The notes: a model not told the origin generated them from the letters alone. Positions 26,421-35,971 are shown, counted from the first letter of the stretch. The stretch is DNA of 64,000 nucleotides from JAWSVE01 sp033852115 (GCA_033852115.1 JAWSVE010000003.1:62001-126000); one strand, 5' to 3'. A program made the numbers and translations.

Positions 26421-27737
26421 CTAGTTCATTGAAGATACCATCGTAATCATTACGCCTGCTGCAACAGCAGATCCAATCACGCCAGCAACATTCGGCCCCA
26501 TAGCATGCATCAACAGAAAATTTTGTCCGTCGGCTTCTAGTCCCAGTTTATTCGAGACTCTGGCGGCCATTGGCACGGCAGAAACTCCCGCTGAACCTAT
26601 CAAGGGGTTCAATTTGTGTTGTGAGAAAATATTGATTAGTTTTGCCATCAAAACACCCATGGCCGTACCAATACAGAAAGCCGCAACGCCTAACACGAGT
26701 ATCCCTAGCGTTTTAGGGTCTAAAAATTTGTCTGCAGCTAATTTAGACCCAACAGACAAACCTAAGAATATCGTTGTAATATTAATTAATGCATTTTGAG
26801 CAGTACTACTTAAGCGCTCTACTACACCACATTCCCGCATTAAATTACCGAAACAAAACATCCCTAACAGGGGCGCTGCGTCAGGCAGTACAAGAGCAAC
26901 AAGAATCAATATAACCAACGGAAAGACTATTTTTTCGCGCTGGGAAACTTCACGGAGCTGAATCATACGGATTTTTCGTTCAGCCTCAGTCGTTAGCGCT
27001 CGCATAATCGGCGGCTGAATGAGTGGAACCAGTGCCATGTAGGAATACGCCGCGACAGCAATCGCCCCTAAAAGCTCAGGTGCTAAAATACTTGATACAT
27101 AAATTGCCGTGGGCCCATCAGCGCCACCAATGATGCCGATAGCCGCAGCATCAGCTATAGAAAAATCCATAATACCCAGTGCTGATAATCCTACTGCTCC
27201 CATCACCGTGGCGAAAATACCAAACTGAGCGGCAGCGCCTAACAACAATGTTTTGGGGTTTGAAAGTAACGGGCCAAAATCAGTCATGGCTCCCACTCCC
27301 ATAAAGATTACGAGAGGCGCTACCCCGCTACCAATGGCAACGGTATAAAACTTATAAAGCATGCCATCACTGAATCCTGCCTTAGCAACAAGACTGTCAA
27401 TAACCAGCTGGGTATCGACATTCGACGATTGATAAGCAAACAAAACGTCCTTGACGGAAGTAATCTGAGTATCCAACGAAAGCAGGCTAGTCATTGCATA
27501 AAAAAGAGTCTCATCGCCATTCAGCAGAGCGTTTTCTATCGCCGTGGAGGCTAAGCCTGCGCCAGGAATATTCGCGAGTATCGCTCCGAAGCCTATTGGT
27601 ACAAGCAATAATGGTTCAAAATTTTTGCGGATGGCCAAAAATAGTAGCAGCAACCCAATCACAATCATGATTAGGTCACCACTTGCCATTTGGCTAATGC
27701 CTGTCGAGTTCCACAAGTTCAGGAGATGTTGTGACAT
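26421..27737 (-). CDS. oadB: Oxaloacetate decarboxylase beta subunit (Na+ pump)
   Basis: 438 residues, an integral membrane protein with about ten hydrophobic segments. IGGADGPTAIYVSS near 200 contains the Asp essential for Na+ translocation in the family, and GSAGVSAVPMAARVSN near 375 is equally conserved. It decarboxylates carboxybiotin on the alpha subunit and exports Na+. It is the last gene of oadGAB and starts 14 bases after oadA. The three-gene order matches that in vibrios and other marine gammaproteobacteria. Confidence 0.96.
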   Translation of the reverse strand: MSQHLLNLWNSTGISQMASGDLIMIVIGLLLLFLAIRKNFEPLLLVPIGFGAILANIPGAGLASTAIENALLNGDETLFYAMTSLLSLDTQITSVKDVLFAYQSSNVDTQLVIDSLVAKAGFSDGMLYKFYTVAIGSGVAPLVIFMGVGAMTDFGPLLSNPKTLLLGAAAQFGIFATVMGAVGLSALGIMDFSIADAAAIGIIGGADGPTAIYVSSILAPELLGAIAVAAYSYMALVPLIQPPIMRALTTEAERKIRMIQLREVSQREKIVFPLVILILVALVLPDAAPLLGMFCFGNLMRECGVVERLSSTAQNALINITTIFLGLSVGSKLAADKFLDPKTLGILVLGVAAFCIGTAMGVLMAKLINIFSQHKLNPLIGSAGVSAVPMAARVSNKLGLEADGQNFLLMHAMGPNVAGVIGSAVAAGVMITMVSSMN

Positions 27738-27750
27738 AGTTCTTTATCCC

Positions 27751-29532
27751 CTAGCCTAATGAAGTCAGTATGTCGCCAACAGAGACGGCATCACCTTCAC
27801 GCACGTTGACGGCTAGCACCGTACCATCTTGAGGAGCGGTCACATCGGTTTCCATCTTCATTGCTTCAAGAACAACGAGCTTATCGCCCGCGTTTACTTT
27901 TTGTCCAACCTCGATCACTACTTTTACGATATTGCCAGCTAAGGGCGCATTGATAACAAGCGATTCCGATGGGGCCGACGCTTTTTCAGCTGTACTTGGT
28001 GTGGCGTTCTTGAGAGACACTATCCCCGTTAAGTCACCACCACTATTTACCGTGACAGTATATGATTTTCCTTCAACATCGACGGTATAAATTGCATCCC
28101 CATCCGAAGTTTTGACCTCACTTGTCTCTTGACCTGTTGGTGCCGCCTCAAATGCGTTTGGGTTATGCCTGTTTTTTAAGAATTTTAAACCTACCTGAGG
28201 GAAAAGCGCGTAGGTGAGTACATCATCGTAGAATGCCTGTTCTTTAGTGAGATCTATTTTCTCCTGCTGGGCTTTCGTTTTTAACTCGTCAGCCAAGGCT
28301 TCGAGTTCATCATCAATTAAATCCGCTGGCCGACATTCAATCGTTTTGTTTTCACCTAATACTTTAGCCTGAAGCGTTTCATTCACCGGCGCTGGAGTAC
28401 TGCCATACTCTCCCTTAAGAACGCCAGCTGTTTCCTTGGTAATTGATTTATATCGTTCACCCGATAATACGTTAATGACAGCTTGAGTGCCGACAATTTG
28501 TGATGTAGGTGTAACTAAAGGAATATAGCCTAGGTCTTCACGAACTTTCGGAATTTCTTTTAATACTTCGTCCATTCTATCTTCAGCTTTTTGCTCTCGA
28601 AGCTGATTTTCCATATTCGTCAGCATGCCACCTGGTACCTGAGCGACCAAGATACGCGAGTCAACACCTCGCAGTGAACCTTCAAACTTCGCATATTTTT
28701 TACGGACTACACGAAAATAACTGGCTATAGATTCCAATAGCGTTATATCAAGGCCCGTATCTCGTTCAGTATTTTTTAATATAGCGACTAAGGCTTCTGT
28801 CGGGCTGTGACCATAAGTCATCGACATTGACGATATCGCCGTGTCAATATTGTCGATTCCGGCTTCAATACATTTTAAATAAGTGGCTGTAGATAGCCCT
28901 GTGGTTGCATGGCATTGCATATGTATGGGAATATCACATGCTGCTTTTAGTTTTGAAACCAACTCGAAGCCCGCATATGGAGTCAATAAACCTGCCATAT
29001 CTTTAATGGCAATCGAGTCTGCTCCCATATCTTCGATGACTTTACCCTGCGCCACCCATTTATCGATGGTATGCACCGGGCTGAGGGTATACGAAATAGT
29101 ACCCTGGGCGTGTTTGCCTACATTTTTAACCGCGGCTAACGCAGTGGATATATTTCGCATGTCGTTCATTGCGTCAAAGACGCGAAAAACATCAACACCA
29201 TTAACTGCCGCTCGCTCAACGAATTTTTTTACAACATCATCGGCGTAATGTCGGTAGCCTAAAATATTTTGCCCTCTAAATAACATTTGCATTGGGGTAT
29301 TGGGCATCGCTTTTTTAAGCTCTCTTATTCTGACCCAGGGATCCTCTCCCAAATAGCGAATACAGGCATCGAAGGTTGCCCCTCCCCAAGTTTCTAACGA
29401 CCAAAAACCAACTTGATCTAATTTTTCCGCGATAGGCAACATGTCATCCAGACGTAAACGTGTTGCAAAAAGTGATTGGTGAGCATCGCGTAAAACAACA
29501 TCGGTAATACCCAAGCGAGTTGCAGATTTCAT
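27751..29532 (-). CDS. oadA: Oxaloacetate decarboxylase alpha subunit
   Basis: 593 residues. The carboxyltransferase barrel begins with DVVLRDAHQSLFATR and includes the metal-binding MQCHATTG near 205. A conserved C-terminal carboxyltransferase domain follows, then an Ala/Pro/Ser-rich linker and a biotinyl domain with EAMKMET, in which Lys559 is the biotinylation site. It transfers the oxaloacetate carboxyl group to biotin. It lies in the cytoplasm, attached to the membrane through OadG, whose gene is 76 bases upstream. Confidence 0.97.
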   Translation of the reverse strand: MKSATRLGITDVVLRDAHQSLFATRLRLDDMLPIAEKLDQVGFWSLETWGGATFDACIRYLGEDPWVRIRELKKAMPNTPMQMLFRGQNILGYRHYADDVVKKFVERAAVNGVDVFRVFDAMNDMRNISTALAAVKNVGKHAQGTISYTLSPVHTIDKWVAQGKVIEDMGADSIAIKDMAGLLTPYAGFELVSKLKAACDIPIHMQCHATTGLSTATYLKCIEAGIDNIDTAISSMSMTYGHSPTEALVAILKNTERDTGLDITLLESIASYFRVVRKKYAKFEGSLRGVDSRILVAQVPGGMLTNMENQLREQKAEDRMDEVLKEIPKVREDLGYIPLVTPTSQIVGTQAVINVLSGERYKSITKETAGVLKGEYGSTPAPVNETLQAKVLGENKTIECRPADLIDDELEALADELKTKAQQEKIDLTKEQAFYDDVLTYALFPQVGLKFLKNRHNPNAFEAAPTGQETSEVKTSDGDAIYTVDVEGKSYTVTVNSGGDLTGIVSLKNATPSTAEKASAPSESLVINAPLAGNIVKVVIEVGQKVNAGDKLVVLEAMKMETDVTAPQDGTVLAVNVREGDAVSVGDILTSLG

Positions 29533-29608
29533 GATATGTTGGCCCCTAACTTAATATTCTTTATCCACAGATCTTCTCGAATTGCTAGCGAGCAATCCAT
29601 ATTGCGGC

Positions 29609-29845
29609 TTAGTGTTTACGATGCTCTGAGATCGCTAGTTTGATTGCGGCTAAAATTCTTTCAGGAGGTAGGCCGTCATCATCGGGCGGAGGGGCAGGAT
29701 TGGGTGATGAAGCTGTGGGAAAATAAGTTTGGATTGTATAGGACATGACAGCGATAGCTATCACCAGTACTGCAAGGAAGGTAAACACTACGCCCATTCC
29801 AAATAGCATTAATGCAATGCCATTCGATAGTAATTCTTTCGACAT
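29609..29845 (-). CDS. oadG: Oxaloacetate decarboxylase gamma subunit
   Basis: 78 residues. One N-terminal membrane helix (about 8-38) is followed by a Pro-rich linker (SSPNPAPPPDDD) and a short cytoplasmic tail LPPERILAAIKLAISEHRKH, the OadG design in which the tail binds Zn2+ and docks OadA. The tail here has His74 and His78 as plausible ligands. It is the first gene of oadGAB. A stand-alone receiver gene lies upstream on the same strand across 165 bases without recognisable sites. Confidence 0.9.
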   Translation of the reverse strand: MSKELLSNGIALMLFGMGVVFTFLAVLVIAIAVMSYTIQTYFPTASSPNPAPPPDDDGLPPERILAAIKLAISEHRKH

Positions 29846-30010
29846 AACTCATCTCGCTGCCGCCCTTTTAACGGATTTAACGTCAAGGGTTTGCTGTATT
29901 CGATGACTTGTGGTCATCACGTTAAAGCTGGTGGTGTATGCACCGTTAGCAATTTAACGGTAAATAATCAGCGAAGGCAAGTCGACTACAGTTTTTAACA
30001 GTGTTAAACG

Positions 30011-30409
30011 TTAGCTCTGATGTCGTTTTAATGTTTCGGTGTGTTCAGCGAGTAATTCATTAATTAAATTGGACAGCTGAAGAAGATCAGGGATAGGTTT
30101 ATATAGGAGGTTACGATCACTGATACCGAGCATCTCCAATGATCGAGGCAAGGTATACTCCTTTGATCCCGTGTGGATAATGTAGCACGTGGTTGGCTGC
30201 AAACTGTATGCTGTCTTCACAAAACGCTCGCCACTTGCTCCCTCCAAGCGGAGATCGACAATGACTAGATCTGGTTGAAATTGAGCGAGCTTTTGTAACC
30301 CAGCTTCAGCACAGTGAGTCGCCAACACGCGGTGGCCTTCGTCTTCAAGAAAGGCGGTCATGTTGTCGCGAAGCGACTCTTCATCATCAATTATCAGTAT
30401 TTTCGCCAT
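30011..30409 (-). CDS. Stand-alone CheY-like receiver
   Basis: 132 residues with only a response-regulator receiver domain. The acidic pocket (IIDDEE), phospho-acceptor Asp (VIVDLRLEG near 52), switch Thr (IIHTGS near 82) and the Lys-Pro of strand 5 (LYKPIPD near 105) are all present, so it should be phosphorylatable. No output domain and no partner kinase gene are nearby. An in-frame TTG at 30418 adds three residues, but ATG 30409 is preferred, with AAGGA upstream. Its target is unknown; proximity to oadGAB may be incidental. Confidence 0.85.
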   Translation of the reverse strand: MAKILIIDDEESLRDNMTAFLEDEGHRVLATHCAEAGLQKLAQFQPDLVIVDLRLEGASGERFVKTAYSLQPTTCYIIHTGSKEYTLPRSLEMLGISDRNLLYKPIPDLLQLSNLINELLAEHTETLKRHQS

Positions 30410-30515
30410 AGGCCCCAAGTCCTTGGAAACCGCGTTAATTCGTTACTAGCAAATATAGAAGCGAAAAAGACGTTGTGCCAGCGAGATATAAATTTATTTT
30501 GTTAAAAAATACTAT

Positions 30516-32198
30516 TTAAGGTTTGTTTCGTATATGTAGACGAGGCTCAGAAGCAGCCTCAAACTTCCCCCCTTGAAACGAAATAGCTTGGGACGAGCCC
30601 ATATACCCCCGTTCTAACAAGTCATGCCCCTTCCCTTTGAGCGATTCTTTCACAGTACTATCAAGCGCAGACTCGACGAAAAGCCGATCAGGCGCCCACT
30701 GATGGTGTATACGCGGTGCCGCTAGGGAAGCATTGACATCCATTTTCAAGTCTAAGTGGTTCACCACTGTTTGCAGGACCTGCGTGATGATAGTTGGACC
30801 GCCTGCAGCACCGGTAGTTAGTATCGGTTTACCGTCTTTCAAAATGATCGTTGGACTCATGCTCGAAAGTGGACGCTTACCCGGGGCGATACTATTAGCC
30901 TCTGCACCGACGAGACGGTAGGCATTGGGTGTACCAGGTTTTGCTGAAAAGTCGTCCATTTGATTGTTTAAAATAACACCTGTACCCGGAACGATTACCT
31001 TGCTACCAAAGCCCGTATTCACCGTGGTCGTAATCGCAACCCAGTTGCCCTCGGCATCGGCCGCAGCGATATGAGTCGTATGTTTGCCAAAGATATTGGT
31101 ATCCGCTTTTGGCGGAGTACCATGCGTTTTTACCAATGTGGTTTTTTTTGCATCAATTTGCGAGGCAAGTTGATCCGCATAGCCCTGATCAATAAGGCCA
31201 CGCGGCACATCGACGAAGTCAGGGTCTCCCAACCAGTGAGCTCTATCAGCAAAAGCTCGCTTCATAGCCTCTGCTAACAGGTGTTGTCGCTCCTCGATTG
31301 ACAGTTCAGCGATGTCAAAATTTTCAAGGATATTTAATATCTGCGCGACATGAACTCCCCCGGAGCTCGGAGGTGGAAACCCGTATACCGTATAGCCTCG
31401 GTACTCAGATTTTACGGGCGTCCGTAATTTTAGCTGGTAGTTGGCAAAGTCTTCCTCGGTAATAATACCGCCGTGCTTAGCCATCCAATCCCCGACTTGT
31501 GACGCAAAGCGGCCTTTGTAGAAGTACCCAGCCCCCTCTTTCGCTATATGGCGGTAGGTGTTTTCAAGATCTTTCTGAATTAACGTGTCGCCAGCTTGTA
31601 GCGGTTTACCTTCAGGTAGTAGTACTGATTTACTTCCCTCAAACGCCTTCAAGGCTGGTGTGGCACGGGCTAAACGATTGGCGTAAATACCGTCAACGGG
31701 AAAGCCCCGCCCCGCGATATCGGCAATGGGGTTAATTATTGCGGGGAAAGATAACTTGCCTCCCTGGTTTATAAGGTACTCATAGGTTGCAACAGAGCCG
31801 GGTATGCCAATCGCTAAAGGCCCTGTTTTGGATAAATCCCGATCTACCGTACCGTTCCGTGCATACATCTCCCTCGTCGCCTTCCCCGGCGCCATCTCGC
31901 GGCCATCTACGGCTTGTACAGTCCCATCAGCCCAATGGACTAGGGCAAAGCAGCCGCCCCCTATGCCGGAGTTATGGCCGTCTACTACACCAAGCGCAAA
32001 AGCCGCCGCAACGGCCGCGTCAATCGCATTCCCTCCTTGCTTATACGCGTCCAAAGCGGCTTGTGTCGCTATAGGATGAACGGTCGCAATTGCGCCCTTT
32101 CCATCTGCGGTCACGGCGGAATACTGTGTCGACGCAACCGCAGTTGCAACAGATAAACTAAGAACGACAGTGATCGTGGAGCGAATCAAACTAAGCAT
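30516..32198 (-). CDS. ggt: Gamma-glutamyltransferase
   Basis: 560 residues, a periplasmic N-terminal nucleophile hydrolase that cleaves itself and transfers or hydrolyses the gamma-glutamyl group of glutathione. A signal peptide (about 4-22) precedes ATQAALDAYKQGGNAIDAAVAAAF and GIGGGCFA. The autocleavage Thr is Thr374 in HTTHIAA, and the glycine loop TGAAGGPTI lies near 460. An upstream TTG at 32243 adds 15 polar residues; ATG 32198 begins directly at the signal peptide with TAGG in front, so it is used. It is divergent from tRNA-Arg. Confidence 0.94.
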   Translation of the reverse strand: MLSLIRSTITVVLSLSVATAVASTQYSAVTADGKGAIATVHPIATQAALDAYKQGGNAIDAAVAAAFALGVVDGHNSGIGGGCFALVHWADGTVQAVDGREMAPGKATREMYARNGTVDRDLSKTGPLAIGIPGSVATYEYLINQGGKLSFPAIINPIADIAGRGFPVDGIYANRLARATPALKAFEGSKSVLLPEGKPLQAGDTLIQKDLENTYRHIAKEGAGYFYKGRFASQVGDWMAKHGGIITEEDFANYQLKLRTPVKSEYRGYTVYGFPPPSSGGVHVAQILNILENFDIAELSIEERQHLLAEAMKRAFADRAHWLGDPDFVDVPRGLIDQGYADQLASQIDAKKTTLVKTHGTPPKADTNIFGKHTTHIAAADAEGNWVAITTTVNTGFGSKVIVPGTGVILNNQMDDFSAKPGTPNAYRLVGAEANSIAPGKRPLSSMSPTIILKDGKPILTTGAAGGPTIITQVLQTVVNHLDLKMDVNASLAAPRIHHQWAPDRLFVESALDSTVKESLKGKGHDLLERGYMGSSQAISFQGGKFEAASEPRLHIRNKP

Positions 32199-32376
32199 AA
32201 ATGGCCTACGAGAACATTTTTTGACTGGGAGTGAGAAACTCAAGCAATAACGGCAATTCTCTCATAAAAAAGCGCTAAGTCGTAAAGCATTGAAAGTCTT
32301 TTAGCCAGCTTGAGCATATAAAGACCAAGACGATGATTTTTGCTTAGGCGGTTGATAATTAAGTTGATTTTGTGAC

Positions 32377-32405
32377 TTGACGACCCTATGTCAAATCTCT
32401 ACCAT
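32377..32405 (+). promoter_or_regulatory. Promoter of tRNA-Arg(ACG)
   Basis: -35 TTGACG (32377-32382), 17-base spacer, -10 TACCAT (32400-32405), followed by a GC-rich discriminator (ACGCGCC) of the kind that gives stringent control of stable RNA promoters. The tRNA begins about 36 bases after the expected start site. Confidence 0.55.
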
Positions 32406-32447
32406 ACGCGCCTCTCCTTTGGGGGACACCCCAGAAAGAGAGTCCGC

Positions 32448-32524
32448 GCACTCGTAGCTCAGCTGGATAGAGTACCTGGCTACGAACTAGGGGGTCGCAG
32501 GTTCGAATCCTGCCGAGTGCGCCA
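32448..32524 (+). tRNA. tRNA-Arg (ACG)
   Basis: 77 bases with CCA encoded. Acceptor GCACTCG/CGAGTGC, anticodon loop CTACGAA (anticodon ACG, deaminated to ICG in bacteria, reading CGU/CGC/CGA) and T loop TTCGAAT are canonical. The anticodon stem has one G-T wobble. Its 3' end runs into the NN palindrome. Confidence 0.97.
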
Positions 32525-32563
32525 TATACGAAAAAACCCNNGGGTTTTTTCGTATATGGCGCA
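32518..32563. terminator. NN-centred perfect palindrome, tRNA-Arg terminator or assembly join
   Basis: Perfect 22-bp arms (32518-32539 and 32542-32563) meet at the only two ambiguous bases of the window (32540-32541). The inner part, A6-CCC-NN-GGG-T6, is a normal bidirectional terminator core. The outer 13 bp mirror the last 7 bases of the tRNA plus spacer, which a terminator does not need. Confidence 0.5.
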
Positions 32564-32999
32564 ACCAGTTTCTGCAAGGATTACACTTTACCTACGCCAC
32601 TGTCTATTCAGGCTCATGCATCCTCTAGATTGTCATACAAAATTTGCCTCAAGATACGATGCCCCATGGTTTCACAATTTGTACGACCGCAAACAATGGG
32701 CGAGATCTTTGCGCAACAATCTGGAGTTCATATTCCTGGGGTTAACCGCCTCTTTGACTGAACCGTTGCTAATCACGTAATATATGTACTCACTTCTCTC
32801 CCCCTCCAAGGAAGGAGCGCCATGAACAATTCACGTCGTTCAAACAACTCGTAGACCAACGCCTCCACGCAATACTTCTTATGCTGCCAGCTCATAAGCC
32901 TGCAGTTTGGGCTTTTGCTTGCCTATAGGCCACCCTATCTAGCGTTGCGAGTTGTTTGTCATTTCAAAACACCCCTTTCAAATGACAACGAGGTATTTT
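32564..32999. other. Gene-free region after tRNA-Arg
   Basis: About 435 bases between the tRNA and an SDR gene. No credible protein gene is present. One tiny frame at 32822-32854 (10 codons, Arg/Asn/Ser-rich) has a strong AAGGAAGGAG site. The 3' flank of a tRNA is a common integration site, but no integrase or direct repeat of the tRNA end was seen. Confidence 0.5.
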
Positions 33000-33794
33000 A
33001 TGCAACGTTTATACAATAAAACGATTCTGATCACAGGTGCGGCTCAGGGAATCGGTGCCAGCTGCGCCAAACAGTGCATCGAACAAGGTGCGTATGTTTT
33101 TATTTCCGATATTGACTCTAAAAAAGGTACCGATCTCGCGAACACCATGCGTGGACGGTGCGAGTTTATCCCACTTGAAGTGTCAAGCGTTGAGCAGTGG
33201 CAAGAGGTCGATAAGTATTTCCGCCTAAACAACATTTGTATCGATGGTTTAATCAACAATGCCGGCATTACAGGCTTTATCGAAACAAATGGCCCGCACG
33301 ACCCGGAGCATCTAAATTTGGATAGCTGGCACTCTGTAATGGAGACTAATTTACTTGGAACCGTCTTAGGCTGTAAGTATGGGATCAAATGGCTCAAGGC
33401 GAATGGTGGCAATATTATAAATATTTCTTCTCGCTCAGGTTTAGTAGGTATTCCCGGTGCCGCGGCGTATGCCGCAAGTAAAGCGGCAATAAGAATTCAC
33501 ACTAAAACAGTTGCGTTGTACTGCGCGCAACAACGTTATGACATTCGATGCAATTCAATCCATCCTGCAGCAATATACACATCTATGTGGGATAGTATGT
33601 TAGGAGAGGGTAAACAAAGAGAGAGTGCGATAAAACAAATTTGTGCCGATATCCCACTGGGCGTGATGGGCGAGCCAAACGATGTCGCTCACGCTGCGAT
33701 TTACCTCCTATCCGATGAAAGTAAATACATAACCGGTACAGAGCTGAATATAGATGGCGGGATTCTAGCAGGCAGCGCAGCAACACCCGCTTGA
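33000..33794 (+). CDS. Short-chain dehydrogenase/reductase
   Basis: 264 residues, a complete classical SDR. TGAAQGIG at 12-19 binds NAD(P), Asp37 in FISDID near the end of strand 2 favours NAD+, NNAG sits at 86-89, and the catalytic Ser (144), Tyr157 and Lys161 (in YAASK) are all in place. The C-terminal NIDGG motif is present. GAGG at 32990-32993 is spaced 6 bases from ATG 33000; upstream in-frame ATGs at 32952 and 32985 are not preferred. It probably oxidises a hydroxysteroid, sugar or 3-hydroxyacyl substrate. It is convergent with rpoS. Confidence 0.9.
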   Translation: MQRLYNKTILITGAAQGIGASCAKQCIEQGAYVFISDIDSKKGTDLANTMRGRCEFIPLEVSSVEQWQEVDKYFRLNNICIDGLINNAGITGFIETNGPHDPEHLNLDSWHSVMETNLLGTVLGCKYGIKWLKANGGNIINISSRSGLVGIPGAAAYAASKAAIRIHTKTVALYCAQQRYDIRCNSIHPAAIYTSMWDSMLGEGKQRESAIKQICADIPLGVMGEPNDVAHAAIYLLSDESKYITGTELNIDGGILAGSAATPA

Positions 33795-33804
33795 CTGTTT
33801 AAAT

Positions 33805-33832
33805 AAAAAACCACGCTATTGCGTGGTTTTTT
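33805..33832. terminator. Bidirectional intrinsic terminator (SDR/rpoS)
   Basis: A6, stem CCACGC/GCGTGG with TATT loop, then T6. It sits between the SDR and rpoS stops and is a textbook terminator on both strands. Confidence 0.92.
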
Positions 33833-33871
33833 ATTGGACGAGGACTATCCTGTTTAGCTTTTTTATTTTTC

Positions 33872-34891
33872 TTACATCATAGAGAAAAGCGCTTCTCCGT
33901 TTAAACCTTGTTTTTCTAAAATATCCCGCAGACGCTTTAGCGCTTCTACTTGAATTTGACGTACGCGTTCACGAGTTAAACCAATTTCCCGGCCTACTTC
34001 TTCTAACGTGCTCATTTCATAGCCGCGCAAGCCAAATCGACGAGCGATTACTTCACGTTGCTTTTCGGTTAGCTCTCCCAACCAATTATCTAAGCTTTCG
34101 CTAAGGTCGCTGTCTTGAAGCAAAGAAGCTGGATCGGAAACATTTTGATCTGCAATAGTATCGACTAATACTTTGTCAGAAGAAGGACCTATCGGTACAT
34201 CAACTGAGGTGACCCGTTCGTTGAGGCCAAGCATTCGTTTAACATCTTCGACGGGTTTGTCGAGTAGGTCAGCAATTTCTTCCGCTGATGGCTCATGATC
34301 TAATTTTTGGGCTAATTCGCGCGCGGCCCTGAGGTAGACATTTAATTCTTTTACAACGTGAATGGGCAAACGAATCGTTCGCGTTTGGTTCATAATGGCG
34401 CGTTCAATAGTTTGTCGTATCCACCAGGTGGCATAGGTAGAAAAGCGAAAGCCGCGCTCTGGGTCAAACTTTTCTACGGCGCGAATCAATCCAAGGTTGC
34501 CCTCTTCTATAAGATCTAAAAGAGCGAGGCCTCTATTAACGTAGCGACGAGCAATTTTAACGACTAGACGAAGATTACTTTCGATCATTCGCTTGCGAGA
34601 AGGCTCATCACCCTTCAGTGCTTTACGAGCGAAGTAGACTTCTTCTTCAGCGCTTAATAGTGGAGAAAAACCAATTTCGTTGAGGTATAACTGTGTAGCG
34701 TCTAGATTCTTTTGAACTTTTTCTTCTTCTTCAGCAAATCGCGATACATCCTGAAGTTTAGTATCCTCTTTGCTATCACTTGCAGACTGACTTGTAGTGT
34801 CGTTGTCAGCGTCATCGTCCATTTCATGTAGAACGCTAACAATTTCCTCTTCTGCCTGATAGTTTTCTATCTCGCGCTGTTGTAGTGCCAT
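33872..34891 (-). CDS. rpoS: RNA polymerase sigma factor RpoS
   Basis: Stationary-phase and general stress sigma factor, 339 residues. Region 1.2 (DATQLYLNEIGFSPLLSAEEE), region 2 (RRYVNRGLALLDLIEEGN, RFSTYATWWIRQTIERAI), region 3 and region 4.2 (TLEEVGREIGLTRERVRQI) are all present. The N-terminal 60 residues are acidic and rich in Asp/Glu/Ser, with variable length as usual. It follows nlpD by about 140 bases; in relatives the main rpoS promoter lies inside nlpD, which the order here permits. The shared terminator is just after the stop. Confidence 0.97.
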   Translation of the reverse strand: MALQQREIENYQAEEEIVSVLHEMDDDADNDTTSQSASDSKEDTKLQDVSRFAEEEEKVQKNLDATQLYLNEIGFSPLLSAEEEVYFARKALKGDEPSRKRMIESNLRLVVKIARRYVNRGLALLDLIEEGNLGLIRAVEKFDPERGFRFSTYATWWIRQTIERAIMNQTRTIRLPIHVVKELNVYLRAARELAQKLDHEPSAEEIADLLDKPVEDVKRMLGLNERVTSVDVPIGPSSDKVLVDTIADQNVSDPASLLQDSDLSESLDNWLGELTEKQREVIARRFGLRGYEMSTLEEVGREIGLTRERVRQIQVEALKRLRDILEKQGLNGEALFSMM

Positions 34892-35031
34892 CGTCTTGAG
34901 CCCTGTGAGTTTCGGTTTTAGTTATTAGAGCGTGCGTGCTACTTGCTACCCTGCTCTACACCCTTCCTCTTCTAGCTAACGCAACACCGAATTTATAATT
35001 CTATTGATAAAGTTGAGAGGCTCAATTTTGT

Positions 35032-35793
35032 TTAACGTTTTGGTAAATACCCCAGTGGATTTACGGGTTTGCCATCGCGCCGTATTTCAAAATGAAGCTT
35101 GTCCCTATCGGTGCCACTAGATCCTATTTCGGCAATCTTCTCTCCAGCTTTAACTTTTTTTCCTTCTCTCGCGATAAGTTTGCTGTTGTGAGCGTAAGCA
35201 CTTAAGTAACGATCATTGTGCTTTACGATTAAAAGATTGCCGTAACCTCTTAAGCCAGCGCCGGCATAAACTATTTCGCCATCGCCCGCTGCAAGAACAG
35301 GCTCTCCCTTTTTAGCGGCGATATCAATACCCTTACGCAACTCGTCAGAGCCGCTGAATCGCGTAATCAGTTTGCCGGAAACCGGCCACACCCACCGCAG
35401 TGTTTGGGTTTCCGAGGATTTAGGACTTTTCGTTTGTTGCTTTCTTGTTTGAATCTTTGAACGAGTCGATACCGGTTGTTTGGTGCGTGCGGTTGACACC
35501 TGACTGACTGTTTTTTTATTTAAGTCTAAAGACAGTTTTTGACCTGGATAAATGGTATATGGCGCGGAAATAGCGTTTGCGGCGGCGAGATCATCAACAT
35601 CTAAATTAAAGCGCCACGCAATTGCGAAAAGAGTTTCCCCGCGCGCCACGGTATGCGACTTAATTTTAAAGCTAGGAGGCTGTGTTAAATCTGAGACCGG
35701 AGCACTTGTTTTAGTACTGGAACAGGCCGAAAGTACTATCAGGGTGGTTAATATCTTGAACGCCCCTTTTGCACGGTATTTAAGCCAGTTCAC
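35032..35793 (-). CDS. nlpD: NlpD-type LysM/M23 lipoprotein
   Basis: 253 residues. A signal sequence with a lipobox (LSAC, Cys about 24) predicts an outer-membrane lipoprotein. A LysM peptidoglycan-binding domain (about 46-90) is followed by a basic linker and a C-terminal LytM/M23 domain. That domain has lost metal ligands: LRKGIDIA replaces the usual His-containing motif, and only YAH and LHFEIR remain. It therefore probably activates cell-wall amidases such as AmiC rather than cutting peptidoglycan. The start is GTG 35793 behind a GGGAG site. It stands in its standard place upstream of rpoS. Confidence 0.93.
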   Translation of the reverse strand: MNWLKYRAKGAFKILTTLIVLSACSSTKTSAPVSDLTQPPSFKIKSHTVARGETLFAIAWRFNLDVDDLAAANAISAPYTIYPGQKLSLDLNKKTVSQVSTARTKQPVSTRSKIQTRKQQTKSPKSSETQTLRWVWPVSGKLITRFSGSDELRKGIDIAAKKGEPVLAAGDGEIVYAGAGLRGYGNLLIVKHNDRYLSAYAHNSKLIAREGKKVKAGEKIAEIGSSGTDRDKLHFEIRRDGKPVNPLGYLPKR

Positions 35794-35971
35794 GAAATAC
35801 TCCCGATAAACGATTTTTATACTCGGTCACAAATTAATCAACAATATTACTCAGCGCTATTACTAATCCTTAGTTATCACAAAGTAGTCTAGAATTTTCA
35901 TATAAAACGACCAAAAAAATTGTTGTTTTTCTCAAAAATCTGACATTTTTGATTAAATTGTGAAACCTCTT

